Positions 9,534-18,263 of a stretch of 64,000 nt of DNA are shown piece after piece (position 1 is the first letter of the stretch; every line of letters starts with the position of its first letter). The position numbers and the translations under genes were made by a program. The DNA is from Clostridium culturomicium. GTDB lineage: Bacteria > Bacillota > Clostridia > Clostridiales > Clostridiaceae. The stretch covers positions 1,191-65,190 of the forward strand of contig NZ_CCXK01000012.1 of assembly GCF_000821305.1 (NCBI RefSeq). Direction: 5' to 3'. The notes beneath the pieces were generated by a model. The model was not told where the DNA came from and ran no database searches. It saw nothing but the letters and a program-made list of their open reading frames with translations.

Positions 9534-10019
9534 TCTGTATCCTCCTATTAAATATTTATATATAATATATGTCATATAATTTGTCGCAAAAACATATAAA
9601 AATTCACAAGAGTATCAACAACACTGCATATATACATTAGAGTTGTTTACTATTGTTAAAATTTTTATTCACATGTTTATAATTTATTGGATAATTATTT
9701 GTAAAGATACATTACTAACAGTGTTAAATATAAAGTTATACACAGGCAAAATACCTTTAAAATAGCATTATTCCGTAAAAAAAATCAAAAAATAAATGAA
9801 TTTTGAAAGTTATTCACAATTTCATCAACAGCCTGTGAATAACTTGTACAAAAAACAAATTATCAACAATGCTCTCTTTATAATATCAAAAGATGGAGAG
9901 AGGTTCAATAAGTTATCCACAAAAAAGTGATATTTGTGGAAATTTTAATAACAATAAGGTTTAAAAACTAAAAAAAGATGACATATTACTAATGTAATAA
10001 ATTGTTCTAATAAGCTATC
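9534..10019. other. oriC: oriC: DnaA-box cluster upstream of dnaA
   Basis: A perfect TTATCCACA lies at 9913-9921 (+). One-mismatch boxes lie at 9665-9673, 9736-9744, 9810-9818 and 9860-9868 (+) and at 9834-9842 (-). A two-mismatch box is at 9935-9943 (-). The 9810 and 9834 boxes form an inverted pair. The stretch is highly AT-rich and is where transcription diverges (dnaA left, rpmH right), as expected at an origin. It has no coding potential that I can support. Confidence 0.9.
9562..9589 (-). promoter_or_regulatory. Candidate dnaA promoter
   Basis: On the minus strand TTGCGA (9584-9589), 16-nt spacer, TATTAT (9562-9567), about 30 nt before the dnaA start codon. It is the best match in the leader but not a strong one. 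Confidence 0.4.
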
Positions 10020-10048
10020 TTGACATTGAACTTGCGAACATTTATAAT
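10020..10048 (+). promoter_or_regulatory. Consensus sigma-A promoter of rpmH
   Basis: TTGACA (10020-10025), 17-nt spacer, TATAAT (10043-10048): a perfect consensus promoter about 78 nt before the rpmH start. Confidence 0.9.
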
Positions 10049-10125
10049 CTAATAGTGAAACTTACAAAGTAGTTATAAGTTAATTACTATAAATAACTTA
10101 GGATATAAAGAAGGGGGTGCAGCAC

Positions 10126-10260
10126 ATGTTCATGACTTACCAACCTAAGAAAAGACAAAGAAAGAAAGAGCACGGATTCAGAAAGAGAATGAGTACCGCT
10201 TCTGGAAGAAACGTTCTTAGAAGAAGAAGACTTAAAGGAAGAAAGAAATTGACAGCATAA
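10126..10260 (+). CDS. rpmH: 50S ribosomal protein L34
   Basis: 44 residues: MFMTYQPKKRQRKK, then HGFRKRM and GRNVLRRRRLKGRKKLTA, the full very basic L34 sequence. AAGGGGG lies a few bases before the first ATG; a second ATG six bases on would give MTYQPKK. It is the first gene right of oriC, read from a consensus promoter, and heads the rpmH-rnpA-yidD-yidC-jag run. Confidence 0.98.
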   Translation: MFMTYQPKKRQRKKEHGFRKRMSTASGRNVLRRRRLKGRKKLTA

Positions 10261-10261
10261 G

Positions 10262-10284
10262 GGCCGCTTTTGTGGCCTTTTTCT
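10262..10284 (+). terminator. Attenuator-like hairpin between rpmH and rnpA
   Basis: GGCCGC (10262-10267), TTTT loop, GTGGCC (10272-10277), then TTTTTCT. It starts two bases after the rpmH stop. A partial terminator here would keep L34 expression above that of the RNase P protein, which is needed in far smaller amounts. Confidence 0.7.
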
Positions 10285-10313
10285 GTAATCTAAGAAAGAG
10301 AGCAACGGAACCG

Positions 10314-10673
10314 ATGAAAGAAGAAAGGCTAAGAAAGAATCCTGAATTTAGATTAGTATATAGAAGAGGAAGATCTTTTGCTACAGCCACACTTGTATTA
10401 TATGTATTTAAAAATAATAAAGGCATAAATAGAATTGGGATATCTGTAAGTAAGAAGGTCGGAAAAAGTGTAGTTAGAAGTAGAGTCAAAAGACTTATAA
10501 GTGAAAGTGCTAGACTTAATAAACAAGATTTGAAGCAGGGATATGATTTAGTTTTTGTTGCAAGAAGTGCTTCAAGAGACAAATCTTATAAAGATATTGA
10601 AAATTCGGTGAAGTATCTATTCAAGAAATCAGGTCTTAATAATGTTGAAAAAATTATTACTAATAGTAATTAA
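10314..10673 (+). CDS. rnpA: Ribonuclease P protein component
   Basis: 119 residues from ATG (MKEERLRKNPEFRLVYRRG). The RNR signature region is ISVSKKVGKSVVRSRVKRLI. The protein assists RNase P RNA in 5' maturation of tRNAs. A longer reading from GTG at 10272 would start inside the upstream terminator hairpin, so I reject it. The ribosome-binding site is weak (AGAGAG or GGAA). The last 32 bases overlap yidD. Confidence 0.96.
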   Translation: MKEERLRKNPEFRLVYRRGRSFATATLVLYVFKNNKGINRIGISVSKKVGKSVVRSRVKRLISESARLNKQDLKQGYDLVFVARSASRDKSYKDIENSVKYLFKKSGLNNVEKIITNSN

Positions 10674-10854
10674 ATTTTATAGAAAAAATATATCTCCTAT
10701 GAAGGCACCTTGTTGCATATATACTCCTACTTGTTCTGAGTATGCTATGCAGGCAATTGAAAAGTATGGGGCTTTCAAAGGAGGTTTTATGGCCATTAAG
10801 AGAATTTTACGGTGTCATCCATATCATAAAGGTGGCTATGACCCCGTTAAATAG
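10642..10854 (+). CDS. yidD: Membrane protein insertion efficiency factor YidD
   Basis: 70 residues with the family core YRKNISPMKAPCCIYTPTCSEYA and ILRCHPYHKGGYDPV, including the conserved cysteines. YidD is a small amphipathic membrane-associated protein that helps YidC insert membrane proteins. It overlaps the end of rnpA in another frame, which suggests translational coupling, and ends 20 nt before yidC. Confidence 0.95.
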   Translation: MLKKLLLIVIKFYRKNISPMKAPCCIYTPTCSEYAMQAIEKYGAFKGGFMAIKRILRCHPYHKGGYDPVK

Positions 10855-10874
10855 AAAATTTAGGAGGGGTTAAT

Positions 10875-11537
10875 TTGACTGACTTTTTATCAGGCATATT
10901 TCAACAGGGGTTTGTAGCTGTACATCATTTTGTAGAAATGTTTACTTCTAACCCAAATGTATCATTTGGTATTGCAATAATATTATTTACGATAATTGCG
11001 AGAATATGCTTATTACCATTATCTTTAAAGCAAAGCAAAACTACTGCTAAGATGGGTGTTATTCAACCAGAACTAAAAAAGATTCAAGATAGATATAAGA
11101 ATGACCCACAAAGACAGCAGACTGAAATGATGAAGTTATATAAGGATAACGATATTTCTCCATTAGGCGGATGTTTACCAATGCTTATCCAATTCCCATT
11201 AATAATCGCGCTATTTTATGTATTCCAGCAATTCGATTATCAGGGTGCAGGATTCTTATGGATGAAAGATTTAATGGCACCAGATCCAACATATATATTA
11301 CCAATATTATCAGGTTTAACTACTTACTTCTCAAGTAAGATAATGTCACCTTCAACTGGAGATGGACCTAATTCAACTGCAATGATGACTACTGGTATGG
11401 CTATATTCTTTGGATTTATGTCTATAAAGTTCCCAGGAGCTTTAGTTCTTTACTGGACAGTATCAAACATATTCCAAATGGGTCAGTCATATGTTTTAAA
11501 TAAAATTTACACAAAGCCTAATTCTAAAGCTGCATAA
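10875..11537 (+). CDS. yidC: Membrane protein insertase YidC/Oxa1 (SpoIIIJ type)
   Basis: 220 residues starting at TTG, with AGGAGGGG five bases before it and no better start. This is the short Gram-positive form: several membrane segments, the conserved arginine of the hydrophilic groove at Arg43 (FTIIARICLLPLSL), a charged cytoplasmic hairpin at about 55-90, and the GALVLYWTVSNIFQ segment near the end. No lipoprotein cysteine is seen at the N-terminus, unlike B. subtilis SpoIIIJ. It inserts membrane proteins with SecYEG or alone, and jag follows. Confidence 0.96.
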   Translation: MTDFLSGIFQQGFVAVHHFVEMFTSNPNVSFGIAIILFTIIARICLLPLSLKQSKTTAKMGVIQPELKKIQDRYKNDPQRQQTEMMKLYKDNDISPLGGCLPMLIQFPLIIALFYVFQQFDYQGAGFLWMKDLMAPDPTYILPILSGLTTYFSSKIMSPSTGDGPNSTAMMTTGMAIFFGFMSIKFPGALVLYWTVSNIFQMGQSYVLNKIYTKPNSKAA

Positions 11538-11572
11538 TAAAGAGTTTATTATTGAAAGGCGGTATCTAAATC

Positions 11573-12199
11573 ATGAAAAATATAGAAACCATGGGGAAAA
11601 CAACTGAAGAAGCTATACAAAATGCTTTGAAGGAATTAAATGTTACCCAAGATAAGGTTGAAATTGAGATCTTAGAAGAAGGTAGCAAAGGTTTTTTAAA
11701 CATAATAGGGGTTAAGCCAGCTAAGGTAAGAGTTACCTTAAAGAGGGATAGTGCTGGTGATGCAACTAAGTTCCTTAGAGGTGTATTAAATGCTATGAAG
11801 ATAAAGGCAGAAATTCATGCTAAGGAAGAAAATGATGAATTAAAAATCGATTTAGTAGGACCTAATATGGGTGTTTTAATTGGTTATAGAGGCGAAACCT
11901 TAGATTCCCTTCAATATTTAGTAAGCTTAGTTGTAAATAAAAATCATGATGAAACATACAAAAGAGTAATTCTTGATACTGCTAACTATAGACAGACAAG
12001 ACAAGATACTCTTAAGAGGTTAGCAAATAAAATGGGAGATAAGGTTAGGGTAAGTGGAAAAACACTTAAGCTTGAACCTATGAATCCATATGAGAGAAGA
12101 GTTATACACTCTACACTTCAAAATAATGAATATGTAACAACTCACAGTGAAGGTGATGAACCATACAGAAGAGTTGTTATCGAGTTAAAGAAAGCCTAA
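11573..12199 (+). CDS. jag: RNA-binding protein Jag/KhpB
   Basis: 208 residues: an N-terminal Jag domain (residues 1-55, MKNIETMGKTTEEAIQNAL), a KH domain with GVLIGYRGETLDSLQYLVSL, and a C-terminal R3H domain around NPYERRVIHSTLQ. In pneumococcus KhpA/KhpB is an RNA-binding pair linked to cell elongation; that role is not shown here. It lies directly after yidC as in most Firmicutes. The terminator stem begins within its last codons. Confidence 0.95.
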   Translation: MKNIETMGKTTEEAIQNALKELNVTQDKVEIEILEEGSKGFLNIIGVKPAKVRVTLKRDSAGDATKFLRGVLNAMKIKAEIHAKEENDELKIDLVGPNMGVLIGYRGETLDSLQYLVSLVVNKNHDETYKRVILDTANYRQTRQDTLKRLANKMGDKVRVSGKTLKLEPMNPYERRVIHSTLQNNEYVTTHSEGDEPYRRVVIELKKA

Positions 12200-12220
12200 A
12201 TGGCTTTCTTTTTATTTTAT
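12187..12220 (+). terminator. jag terminator
   Basis: Ten-bp stem (12187-12196 with 12202-12211), 5-nt loop, then a T-rich tract. The left arm overlaps the last codons and stop of jag. Confidence 0.85.
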
Positions 12221-12342
12221 GTACTATGTGATACAATGAGTATTTGTGGGTACAATTTATAGTAAAAGTATTGTAATATGTTTAATTATATAAAACAAAT
12301 GAAATCGATAGGGTATATTATTCTTTAATGGGAGGTAATGAG

Positions 12343-13719
12343 ATGAAGGATTTTGATACAATAGGAGCTATATCAACCAGTATTGGAGAAGGTGGATTAG
12401 CTGTAATAAGAGTTTCTGGCGATAAAGCTAGAGAGTTCATAGATAAAATATTCAAAGCTAAAAACGGAAAGTCTCTTATGGACATGAAGAGCTATACTAT
12501 GAGATACGGACACATTATAGATGAGGATGGAAATCATGTTGATGAAGTTATAGTTTCTTTTATGAAAGGACCAAGAAGCTTTACTGCTGAAGACACCATA
12601 GAAATTAACTGTCATGGTGGGGTTGTTGCAACCAAAAGAGTTTTAGAACAAGTAATAAAGCAAGGGGTTAGACTTGCAGAGCCTGGTGAGTTTACTAAAC
12701 GAGCGTTTTTGAATGGAAGAATAGATTTATCACAGGCAGAAGCAGTTATTGATATAATAAATGCAAAAACTGATTTAAGCATGAAGTCTGCTTTAATGCA
12801 GAGCGAGGGAATTATTTCCAAGGAAATAGGATCGTTAAGAGAAAGTCTTATTTCAACTATAGCTCATATTGAAGCTACCGTAGATTATCCAGAAGATGAT
12901 TTAGAGGAAGTTACAGCTGAGATGGGAATTAAGGATTTAGAAGTTGTTAAGGCAGAGCTAAAAAGATTAATAGATACGGCAGAGGAAGGTAAGATATTAC
13001 GTGAGGGCTTAAGCACAGTAATTGTAGGTAAACCTAATGTAGGTAAGTCGTCATTACTTAATGCACTAACAAGAGAAAATAGAGCCATAGTTACGGATAT
13101 ACCAGGAACTACAAGAGATGTTATAGAAGAATATATAAATATTTCAGGAGTACCTATAAAAATAGTAGATACTGCAGGGATAAGGGAAACAGAAGATGTA
13201 GTCGAAAAGATTGGTGTTGAAAGATCAAGAGAAAAGATAAAGGAAGCTGACTTAATTATACTTATATTAGATTCCAGCAGAGGGCTAAGCGAGGAAGACA
13301 AGGAAATTATTAATCATATAAGTGATAAAAAATATATGGTATTATTGAACAAGAGTGATTTAAACAGCAAAATAAATAAAGATGATTTAGCTAGTTTAAA
13401 CAGTAAAAATATTTTTAGAATATCAGCTAAGACTGGTGAAGGAATTGATGACGTTAGAAATGCAATTAAGGAACTTTTCTTTAAAGGCGAAATAGCATCA
13501 AACAATGTTATAATAACTAATACAAGACATAAGGAATCATTATTTAGAGCTTATGAGAGTATTGTTAGTGCAATAGATATTCTAAAAAATACATTTGCAA
13601 TAGACCTAGCATCTATTGACATAAGAAATGCATGGACATTTCTAGGAGAGATTACGGGGGATTCCCTAGAAGAAAATATAATAGACAAGATATTTAAGGA
13701 TTTCTGTCTAGGTAAATAG
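12343..13719 (+). CDS. mnmE: tRNA modification GTPase MnmE
   Basis: 458 residues from ATG (MKDFDTIGAISTSIG), GGAGG seven bases upstream; an earlier in-frame ATG precedes that site and is rejected. The N-terminal folate-binding domain has AVIRVSG and EFTKRAFLNGRIDLSQAEA. The G domain is inserted in helices, with GKPNVGKSS near 229, the DTAGIRE switch and NKSD. The C-terminus ends with the required CLGK motif. With MnmG it makes the cmnm5 group on the wobble uridine of certain tRNAs. mnmG starts 10 nt downstream. Confidence 0.98.
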   Translation: MKDFDTIGAISTSIGEGGLAVIRVSGDKAREFIDKIFKAKNGKSLMDMKSYTMRYGHIIDEDGNHVDEVIVSFMKGPRSFTAEDTIEINCHGGVVATKRVLEQVIKQGVRLAEPGEFTKRAFLNGRIDLSQAEAVIDIINAKTDLSMKSALMQSEGIISKEIGSLRESLISTIAHIEATVDYPEDDLEEVTAEMGIKDLEVVKAELKRLIDTAEEGKILREGLSTVIVGKPNVGKSSLLNALTRENRAIVTDIPGTTRDVIEEYINISGVPIKIVDTAGIRETEDVVEKIGVERSREKIKEADLIILILDSSRGLSEEDKEIINHISDKKYMVLLNKSDLNSKINKDDLASLNSKNIFRISAKTGEGIDDVRNAIKELFFKGEIASNNVIITNTRHKESLFRAYESIVSAIDILKNTFAIDLASIDIRNAWTFLGEITGDSLEENIIDKIFKDFCLGK

Positions 13720-13729
13720 AGGTGAAAAT

Positions 13730-15619
13730 ATGAAGTATTTTGCAGGCGATTATGATGTAGTTGTTATAGGTGCAGGCCATGCAGGTTGTGAAGCTGCATT
13801 AGCAACTGCAAGAATGGGTTTAAAGACACTTATGTGCACTTTAAACTTAGATAGTGTTGGATTTATGCCATGTAACCCTAACATAGGGGGGACGGCTAAG
13901 GGTCACTTAGTTAGAGAAATTGACGCTTTAGGCGGAGAAATGGGTAGAAATATAGATAAGACTTATATTCAGTCAAGAATGCTTAATTTATCAAAGGGGC
14001 CAGCTGTACATTCATTAAGAGCTCAAGCTGATAAAAGAAGATATTCTGAAACAATGAAACATGTTATAGAAACAGAGCCTAACTTAGATTTAAGACAACT
14101 TGAAGTAACAAGTATTGATGTTGAAAACAATGTAGTTAAAGGTGTAATGACTAAGTATGGAGCTTACTTTACTTGTAAAGCTATAATTTTAACTTCAGGG
14201 ACATATTTAAAGTCTAATGTAATTATTGGTGAAGTTGTTGTAAATGAAGGGCCAGCCGGATTATTCCCAGCTAATGAATTATCTAATTCTTTAATAGATT
14301 TAGGTATTTCTTTAAGAAGGTTTAAAACAGGTACACCAGCAAGAATTAATGCTAGATCTGTTGATTTTTCTAAGATGGAAATTCAAAATGGAGATGAAAA
14401 AGTAGTTCCATTTTCATTTATGAGTGGTGACATTACTAGAGACCAGGTAAGCTGCTATTTAACTTATACAAATGAGAGAACTCATGAAGTTATACTTGCT
14501 AATATAGATAGATCACCATTATATAATGGATCTATAAAGAGTACAGGTCCAAGATATTGTCCTTCTATAGAAGATAAGGTTATGAGATTTAGAGATAAAG
14601 ATAGACATCAGTTATTTATCGAACCAGAAGGTGAAGGAACAGAAGAAATGTATGTTCAAGGTATGAGCAGTTCACTTCCAGAAGATGTACAAATAGCCTT
14701 TTTAAGAACTATTGATGGTCTTGAGAATGTTGAGGTTATGAGAACAGGTTATGCAATAGAGTATGATTGTATAGACCCTACTCAATTAAAGTTATCTTTA
14801 GAGTTTAAGCACATAGATGGATTATTCTCAGCAGGCCAGGTAAATGGAAGCTCCGGATATGAAGAAGCTGCTGGTCAAGGTATTTTAGCAGGTATAAATG
14901 CAGCTTTAAAAATTAAAGGTAAAGAACCTCTAATATTAAAGCGATCTGATGCTTATATAGGAGTTCTAGTTGATGATTTAGTTACAAAAGGAACTAATGA
15001 ACCTTATAGAATGATGACTTCAAGATCAGAATATAGACTGCTTTTAAGACAAGATAATGCTGATTTAAGGCTTACGGATATTGGATATGAAGTTGGTCTT
15101 GTTACTGAAGAAAGATATGCTGCATTTACGAAGAAAAGAGCAGAAATTGAAGCAGAGGTTGAAAGACTAAAAAATGTTCAAGTTACAAATAAAAAAGAAA
15201 TAAATGAGTTTTTAGAGAGTAAAGCTTCAGCACCATTAAAGAAGCCGACATCTTTATATGAGCTAATTAAAAGATCAGAATTAGATTACTATAATGTTGC
15301 TGAAATAGATCCTGAAAGACAGCCATTAAGCGATCAAGTAACAGAGCAGGTTAATATAATTTCTAAATATGAGGGATACATTACTAAACAGTTAGAACAA
15401 ATAAATCAATTTAAGAAATATGAGACAAAGATGATACCTGAAGAACTTGATTATTCAACAGTAAAAGGTCTTAGAACAGAGGCAATACAAAAGTTGAATA
15501 ATATTAGACCGACTAATATAGGTCAGGCATCAAGGATATCAGGTGTATCACCAGCTGATATTACGGTTTTATTAATTTTCTTAGAGCAGCAAAAAAGAAA
15601 TAATAGTGAAGAAAACTAA
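13730..15619 (+). CDS. mnmG: tRNA uridine-5-carboxymethylaminomethyl modification enzyme MnmG
   Basis: 629 residues. FAD-binding GAGHAG at 14-19 and the conserved MPCNPNIGGTAKGHLVREIDALGG block. GTYLKSNVIIGE and RFKTGTPAR are typical of the family; the helical C-terminal domain that contacts MnmE ends in RISGVSPADITVLLIFLEQ. It works with MnmE, its immediate neighbour, on wobble uridine. It would act on the tRNA-Glu (anticodon TTC) encoded further along in this window. Confidence 0.98.
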   Translation: MKYFAGDYDVVVIGAGHAGCEAALATARMGLKTLMCTLNLDSVGFMPCNPNIGGTAKGHLVREIDALGGEMGRNIDKTYIQSRMLNLSKGPAVHSLRAQADKRRYSETMKHVIETEPNLDLRQLEVTSIDVENNVVKGVMTKYGAYFTCKAIILTSGTYLKSNVIIGEVVVNEGPAGLFPANELSNSLIDLGISLRRFKTGTPARINARSVDFSKMEIQNGDEKVVPFSFMSGDITRDQVSCYLTYTNERTHEVILANIDRSPLYNGSIKSTGPRYCPSIEDKVMRFRDKDRHQLFIEPEGEGTEEMYVQGMSSSLPEDVQIAFLRTIDGLENVEVMRTGYAIEYDCIDPTQLKLSLEFKHIDGLFSAGQVNGSSGYEEAAGQGILAGINAALKIKGKEPLILKRSDAYIGVLVDDLVTKGTNEPYRMMTSRSEYRLLLRQDNADLRLTDIGYEVGLVTEERYAAFTKKRAEIEAEVERLKNVQVTNKKEINEFLESKASAPLKKPTSLYELIKRSELDYYNVAEIDPERQPLSDQVTEQVNIISKYEGYITKQLEQINQFKKYETKMIPEELDYSTVKGLRTEAIQKLNNIRPTNIGQASRISGVSPADITVLLIFLEQQKRNNSEEN

Positions 15620-15655
15620 GCTAAGTTAATTTATTAGTTTAATGTGGAGGTTAAC

Positions 15656-16375
15656 ATGGAATATTTCGATATGTTAAACGAAGCTTGCCAAAGTATGGGA
15701 TTGAGCTTTGATGAAGAGAAGTATAATAAATTTATTAAATATAAAGATCTTATAAAAGAATGGAATCAAAAAATAAATCTAACTGCAATTACTGATGACG
15801 AAGAAATAATAAAAAAGCATTTTATTGACTCAATAAAGGTTTTTAATTGTGATTATGTAAAAAATGCAAAGTCTATAATTGATATTGGAACAGGGGGAGG
15901 ATTTCCTGGTATTCCAATGAGGATTGTGAAGGAAGATAGTAAAATGGTCTTATTAGACTCCTTAAATAAAAGAATAAATTTTTTAAATGAGGTAATAAAT
16001 GACTTAAACTTATCTAATATAAAAACAATTCATGGAAGAGCAGAAGATTTTGCACAGACTGCTGAATATAGACAAAGATTTGATCTTGCTGTTTCAAGGG
16101 CAGTAGCGAACTTAACAGTATTGTTAGAGTTTTGCCTACCATATGTAAAAGTTGGAGGGTACTTTGTTGCATTAAAGGGTCCAGCTATAGAAGAAGAAAT
16201 AAAGGCAGCAGAAGGTGCATTAAAAGCTCTAGGCGGTAAAATAGAAAAAATAATTGAAGTTGATATTGAAGGCAGCGATTTAAAGCATAATTTATTGGTT
16301 GTAAAAAAAATAAAGGATACACCTAAAAAATATCCTAGAAAAGCAGGAATGGTAACTAAAAATCCAATAAAATAA
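15656..16375 (+). CDS. rsmG: 16S rRNA (guanine-N7) methyltransferase RsmG
   Basis: 239 residues from ATG (MEYFDMLNEACQSMG), with GGAGG five bases upstream; an in-frame GTG 12 bases earlier overlaps that site. The SAM-binding motif is IIDIGTGGGFPGIPMRI; FDLAVSRAVANL is the second family signature. It methylates G527 (E. coli numbering) of 16S rRNA. It follows mnmG by 36 nt and completes the mnmE-mnmG-rsmG run. Confidence 0.97.
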   Translation: MEYFDMLNEACQSMGLSFDEEKYNKFIKYKDLIKEWNQKINLTAITDDEEIIKKHFIDSIKVFNCDYVKNAKSIIDIGTGGGFPGIPMRIVKEDSKMVLLDSLNKRINFLNEVINDLNLSNIKTIHGRAEDFAQTAEYRQRFDLAVSRAVANLTVLLEFCLPYVKVGGYFVALKGPAIEEEIKAAEGALKALGGKIEKIIEVDIEGSDLKHNLLVVKKIKDTPKKYPRKAGMVTKNPIK

Positions 16376-16476
16376 ACAGGAATAAAATATTTAGGTGAAA
16401 TTTTGATATATAAAGAGGAATTTAACATTGCATATAGAATAGTATATAGAGGAATTTCATAAAAGGATGGTAAAGA

Positions 16477-17253
16477 ATGGAAAATACTATTAATTATATA
16501 GCAGTTGACTTAATACAACCTAATATTTATCAACCAAGAATAGTGTTTGATGAAGAAGCTATAAAAGAACTAGCTCAGTCTATAAAAATATATGGAATAA
16601 TTCAACCTTTATCTGTTAGACAAGTAGAAAATGGATATGAGTTAATTGCAGGAGAACGTAGGTTAAGGGCGGCTAAGGAAGCAGGTTTAACTGAGGTTCC
16701 AGCTATTATAACTAATATTAATGATACTGATTCAGCAGCTATTGCACTATTAGAAAACTTACAAAGAGAAGATTTGAATTTTTATGAGGAAGCATTAGCT
16801 TATCATAATCTTATAAAGGTACATTCATATACTCAAGAGCAATTATCAGAGGTAATAGGAAAGAAACAATCAACAATCGCGAATAAGCTTAGAATTCTAA
16901 AATTAAATCAAGATATAATTGATTCTTTAGTTGAAAACAAACTTACTGAAAGACATGCAAGAGCTTTATTAAAGTTACCAGATAGTGAATTACAATATAA
17001 AATTTTAGATAAAGTGATTAAAGAAGGTTTAAATGTTAAGAAGACAGAAGAAGCTATTGATAGAGAACTATTAAAGTTACAACATAGTGAAGTTGCAGCA
17101 GACGGAAAAAAGAGGATTAAGGGTTCTTTTAGTCCTGCCATATATGTTAATACTGTAAAACAGGTGTTTGACAAATTTGGAATAGATGCTAATTATCGTT
17201 CAAAGGAATTAGAGGATTCTATTCAAGTTACGATTACAATAAAGAAAAAATAG
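16477..17253 (+). CDS. noc: Noc-type ParB-like nucleoid occlusion protein
   Basis: 258 residues, ParB family. The N-terminal CTPase domain has YQPRIVF, GERRLRAA and ENLQREDL; the central helix-turn-helix is at about 115-150 (YTQEQLSEVIGKKQSTIANKLRILKL). Position between rsmG and soj identifies it as Noc rather than a second Spo0J. B. subtilis Noc carries an N-terminal amphipathic membrane-targeting helix; here the protein begins directly at MENTINYIAVDLIQPN with none visible, so membrane recruitment may differ. AAAAGGATGG precedes the ATG. A parS/terminator palindrome follows. Confidence 0.85.
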   Translation: MENTINYIAVDLIQPNIYQPRIVFDEEAIKELAQSIKIYGIIQPLSVRQVENGYELIAGERRLRAAKEAGLTEVPAIITNINDTDSAAIALLENLQREDLNFYEEALAYHNLIKVHSYTQEQLSEVIGKKQSTIANKLRILKLNQDIIDSLVENKLTERHARALLKLPDSELQYKILDKVIKEGLNVKKTEEAIDRELLKLQHSEVAADGKKRIKGSFSPAIYVNTVKQVFDKFGIDANYRSKELEDSIQVTITIKKK

Positions 17254-17260
17254 ATTAAGA

Positions 17261-17296
17261 GTCTAAATGTTTCACGTGAAACATTTAGACTTTTTT
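17261..17296 (+). terminator. noc terminator built around a parS site
   Basis: A perfect 30-bp palindrome (15-nt arms, 17261-17290) followed by TTTTTT. Its central 16 bases are a perfect parS, so one sequence looks like both an intrinsic terminator and a ParB nucleation site. Confidence 0.75.
17268..17283. other. parS: parS site 1
   Basis: TGTTTCACGTGAAACA, identical to the Firmicutes parS consensus recognised by Spo0J/ParB. It is in the noc-soj gap, close to its cognate parB. Confidence 0.97.
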
Positions 17297-17491
17297 ATTT
17301 TTAGATAAAAAGTTAAATATATGCTCATTTTGTGCTAATAATTACTTTAAATAAAATCTATATCAATATATAATATAAATACATAGTTAAATTTATGAAA
17401 TTGTTAGTAAAGAAGTATATAAATATGTTTAGATTAAGATTAATTGAATAAAATAAATACATTACAAACTTTTCATAAAGGGGGGAATAAA

Positions 17492-18262
17492 ATGAAGGTA
17501 ATATGTATATTTAATCAAAAAGGTGGAGTAGGTAAAACTACTACAAATATTAATTTATGTTCATACCTAGCTATGAACGGATACAAGGTTTTAGCTATTG
17601 ATATAGATCCACAGGGGAATACAACAAGTGGATTAGGGTTGGATAAAAGAAAAATAAATTACTCTATGTATGACGTTTTAACTAGTAATGTTACTTTAAG
17701 TGAAGTCATAAAGAAAAGTGAGATTATAGATAATTTTTATATTGCACCTTCAAACATGAATTTAGCGGCAGCAGAAGTTGAAATTGTTGGGCAAGAAGAA
17801 AGAGAAAAGGTTCTAAAAAACAAAATAGATGAAATTAAAGATCAGTACGATTTTATTTTTATAGATTGTCCACCATCCTTAGGGGTTTTAACTTTAAATG
17901 CTTTAACAGCATCAAACTCTGTTTTAATTCCAATTCAGTGTGAATTTTATGCGCTTGAAGGTGTAGGACAATTGATGAGTACAGTTCAACTTATAAAAAG
18001 ATATTTAAACACTTCTTTACAAATAGAAGGAGTTATCATGAGTATGTATGATAGCAGAACTAGATTATGTAATGAAGTAGTTGATGAAATAAAAAATCAT
18101 TTTAAGGATAAAGTATATGATACATTTATACCAAGAAACGTTAAATTAGCGGAATCCCCTAGTTTTGGATTGCCTATTATGTTATATGATGATAAATGCA
18201 AAGGAGCAGAAGCTTTTGAAGCTTTAACTGAAGAATTTATTCGCAGACAAGGAGGAAACTAG
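17492..18262 (+). CDS. soj: Chromosome-partitioning ATPase Soj/ParA
   Basis: 256 residues from ATG (MKVICIFNQKGGVGKTTT), AAGGGGGG upstream; the longer frame begins before that site. The deviant Walker A has signature Lys10 and P-loop Lys15. FIDCPPSLG is the Walker B region. ParA works with ParB-parS in origin segregation and, in B. subtilis, regulates DnaA. The stop is one base from the parB start, so the pair is surely translated together. Confidence 0.97.
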   Translation: MKVICIFNQKGGVGKTTTNINLCSYLAMNGYKVLAIDIDPQGNTTSGLGLDKRKINYSMYDVLTSNVTLSEVIKKSEIIDNFYIAPSNMNLAAAEVEIVGQEEREKVLKNKIDEIKDQYDFIFIDCPPSLGVLTLNALTASNSVLIPIQCEFYALEGVGQLMSTVQLIKRYLNTSLQIEGVIMSMYDSRTRLCNEVVDEIKNHFKDKVYDTFIPRNVKLAESPSFGLPIMLYDDKCKGAEAFEALTEEFIRRQGGN

Positions 18263-18263
18263 G

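Noticed and set aside
10272..10313. GTG start for rnpA
   Set aside because: It falls in the right arm of the rpmH terminator hairpin, and the family N-terminus begins at the ATG at 10314.
10087..10582. Two minus-strand frames over rpmH and rnpA
   Set aside because: They are antisense to clear conserved genes and have no ribosome-binding site.
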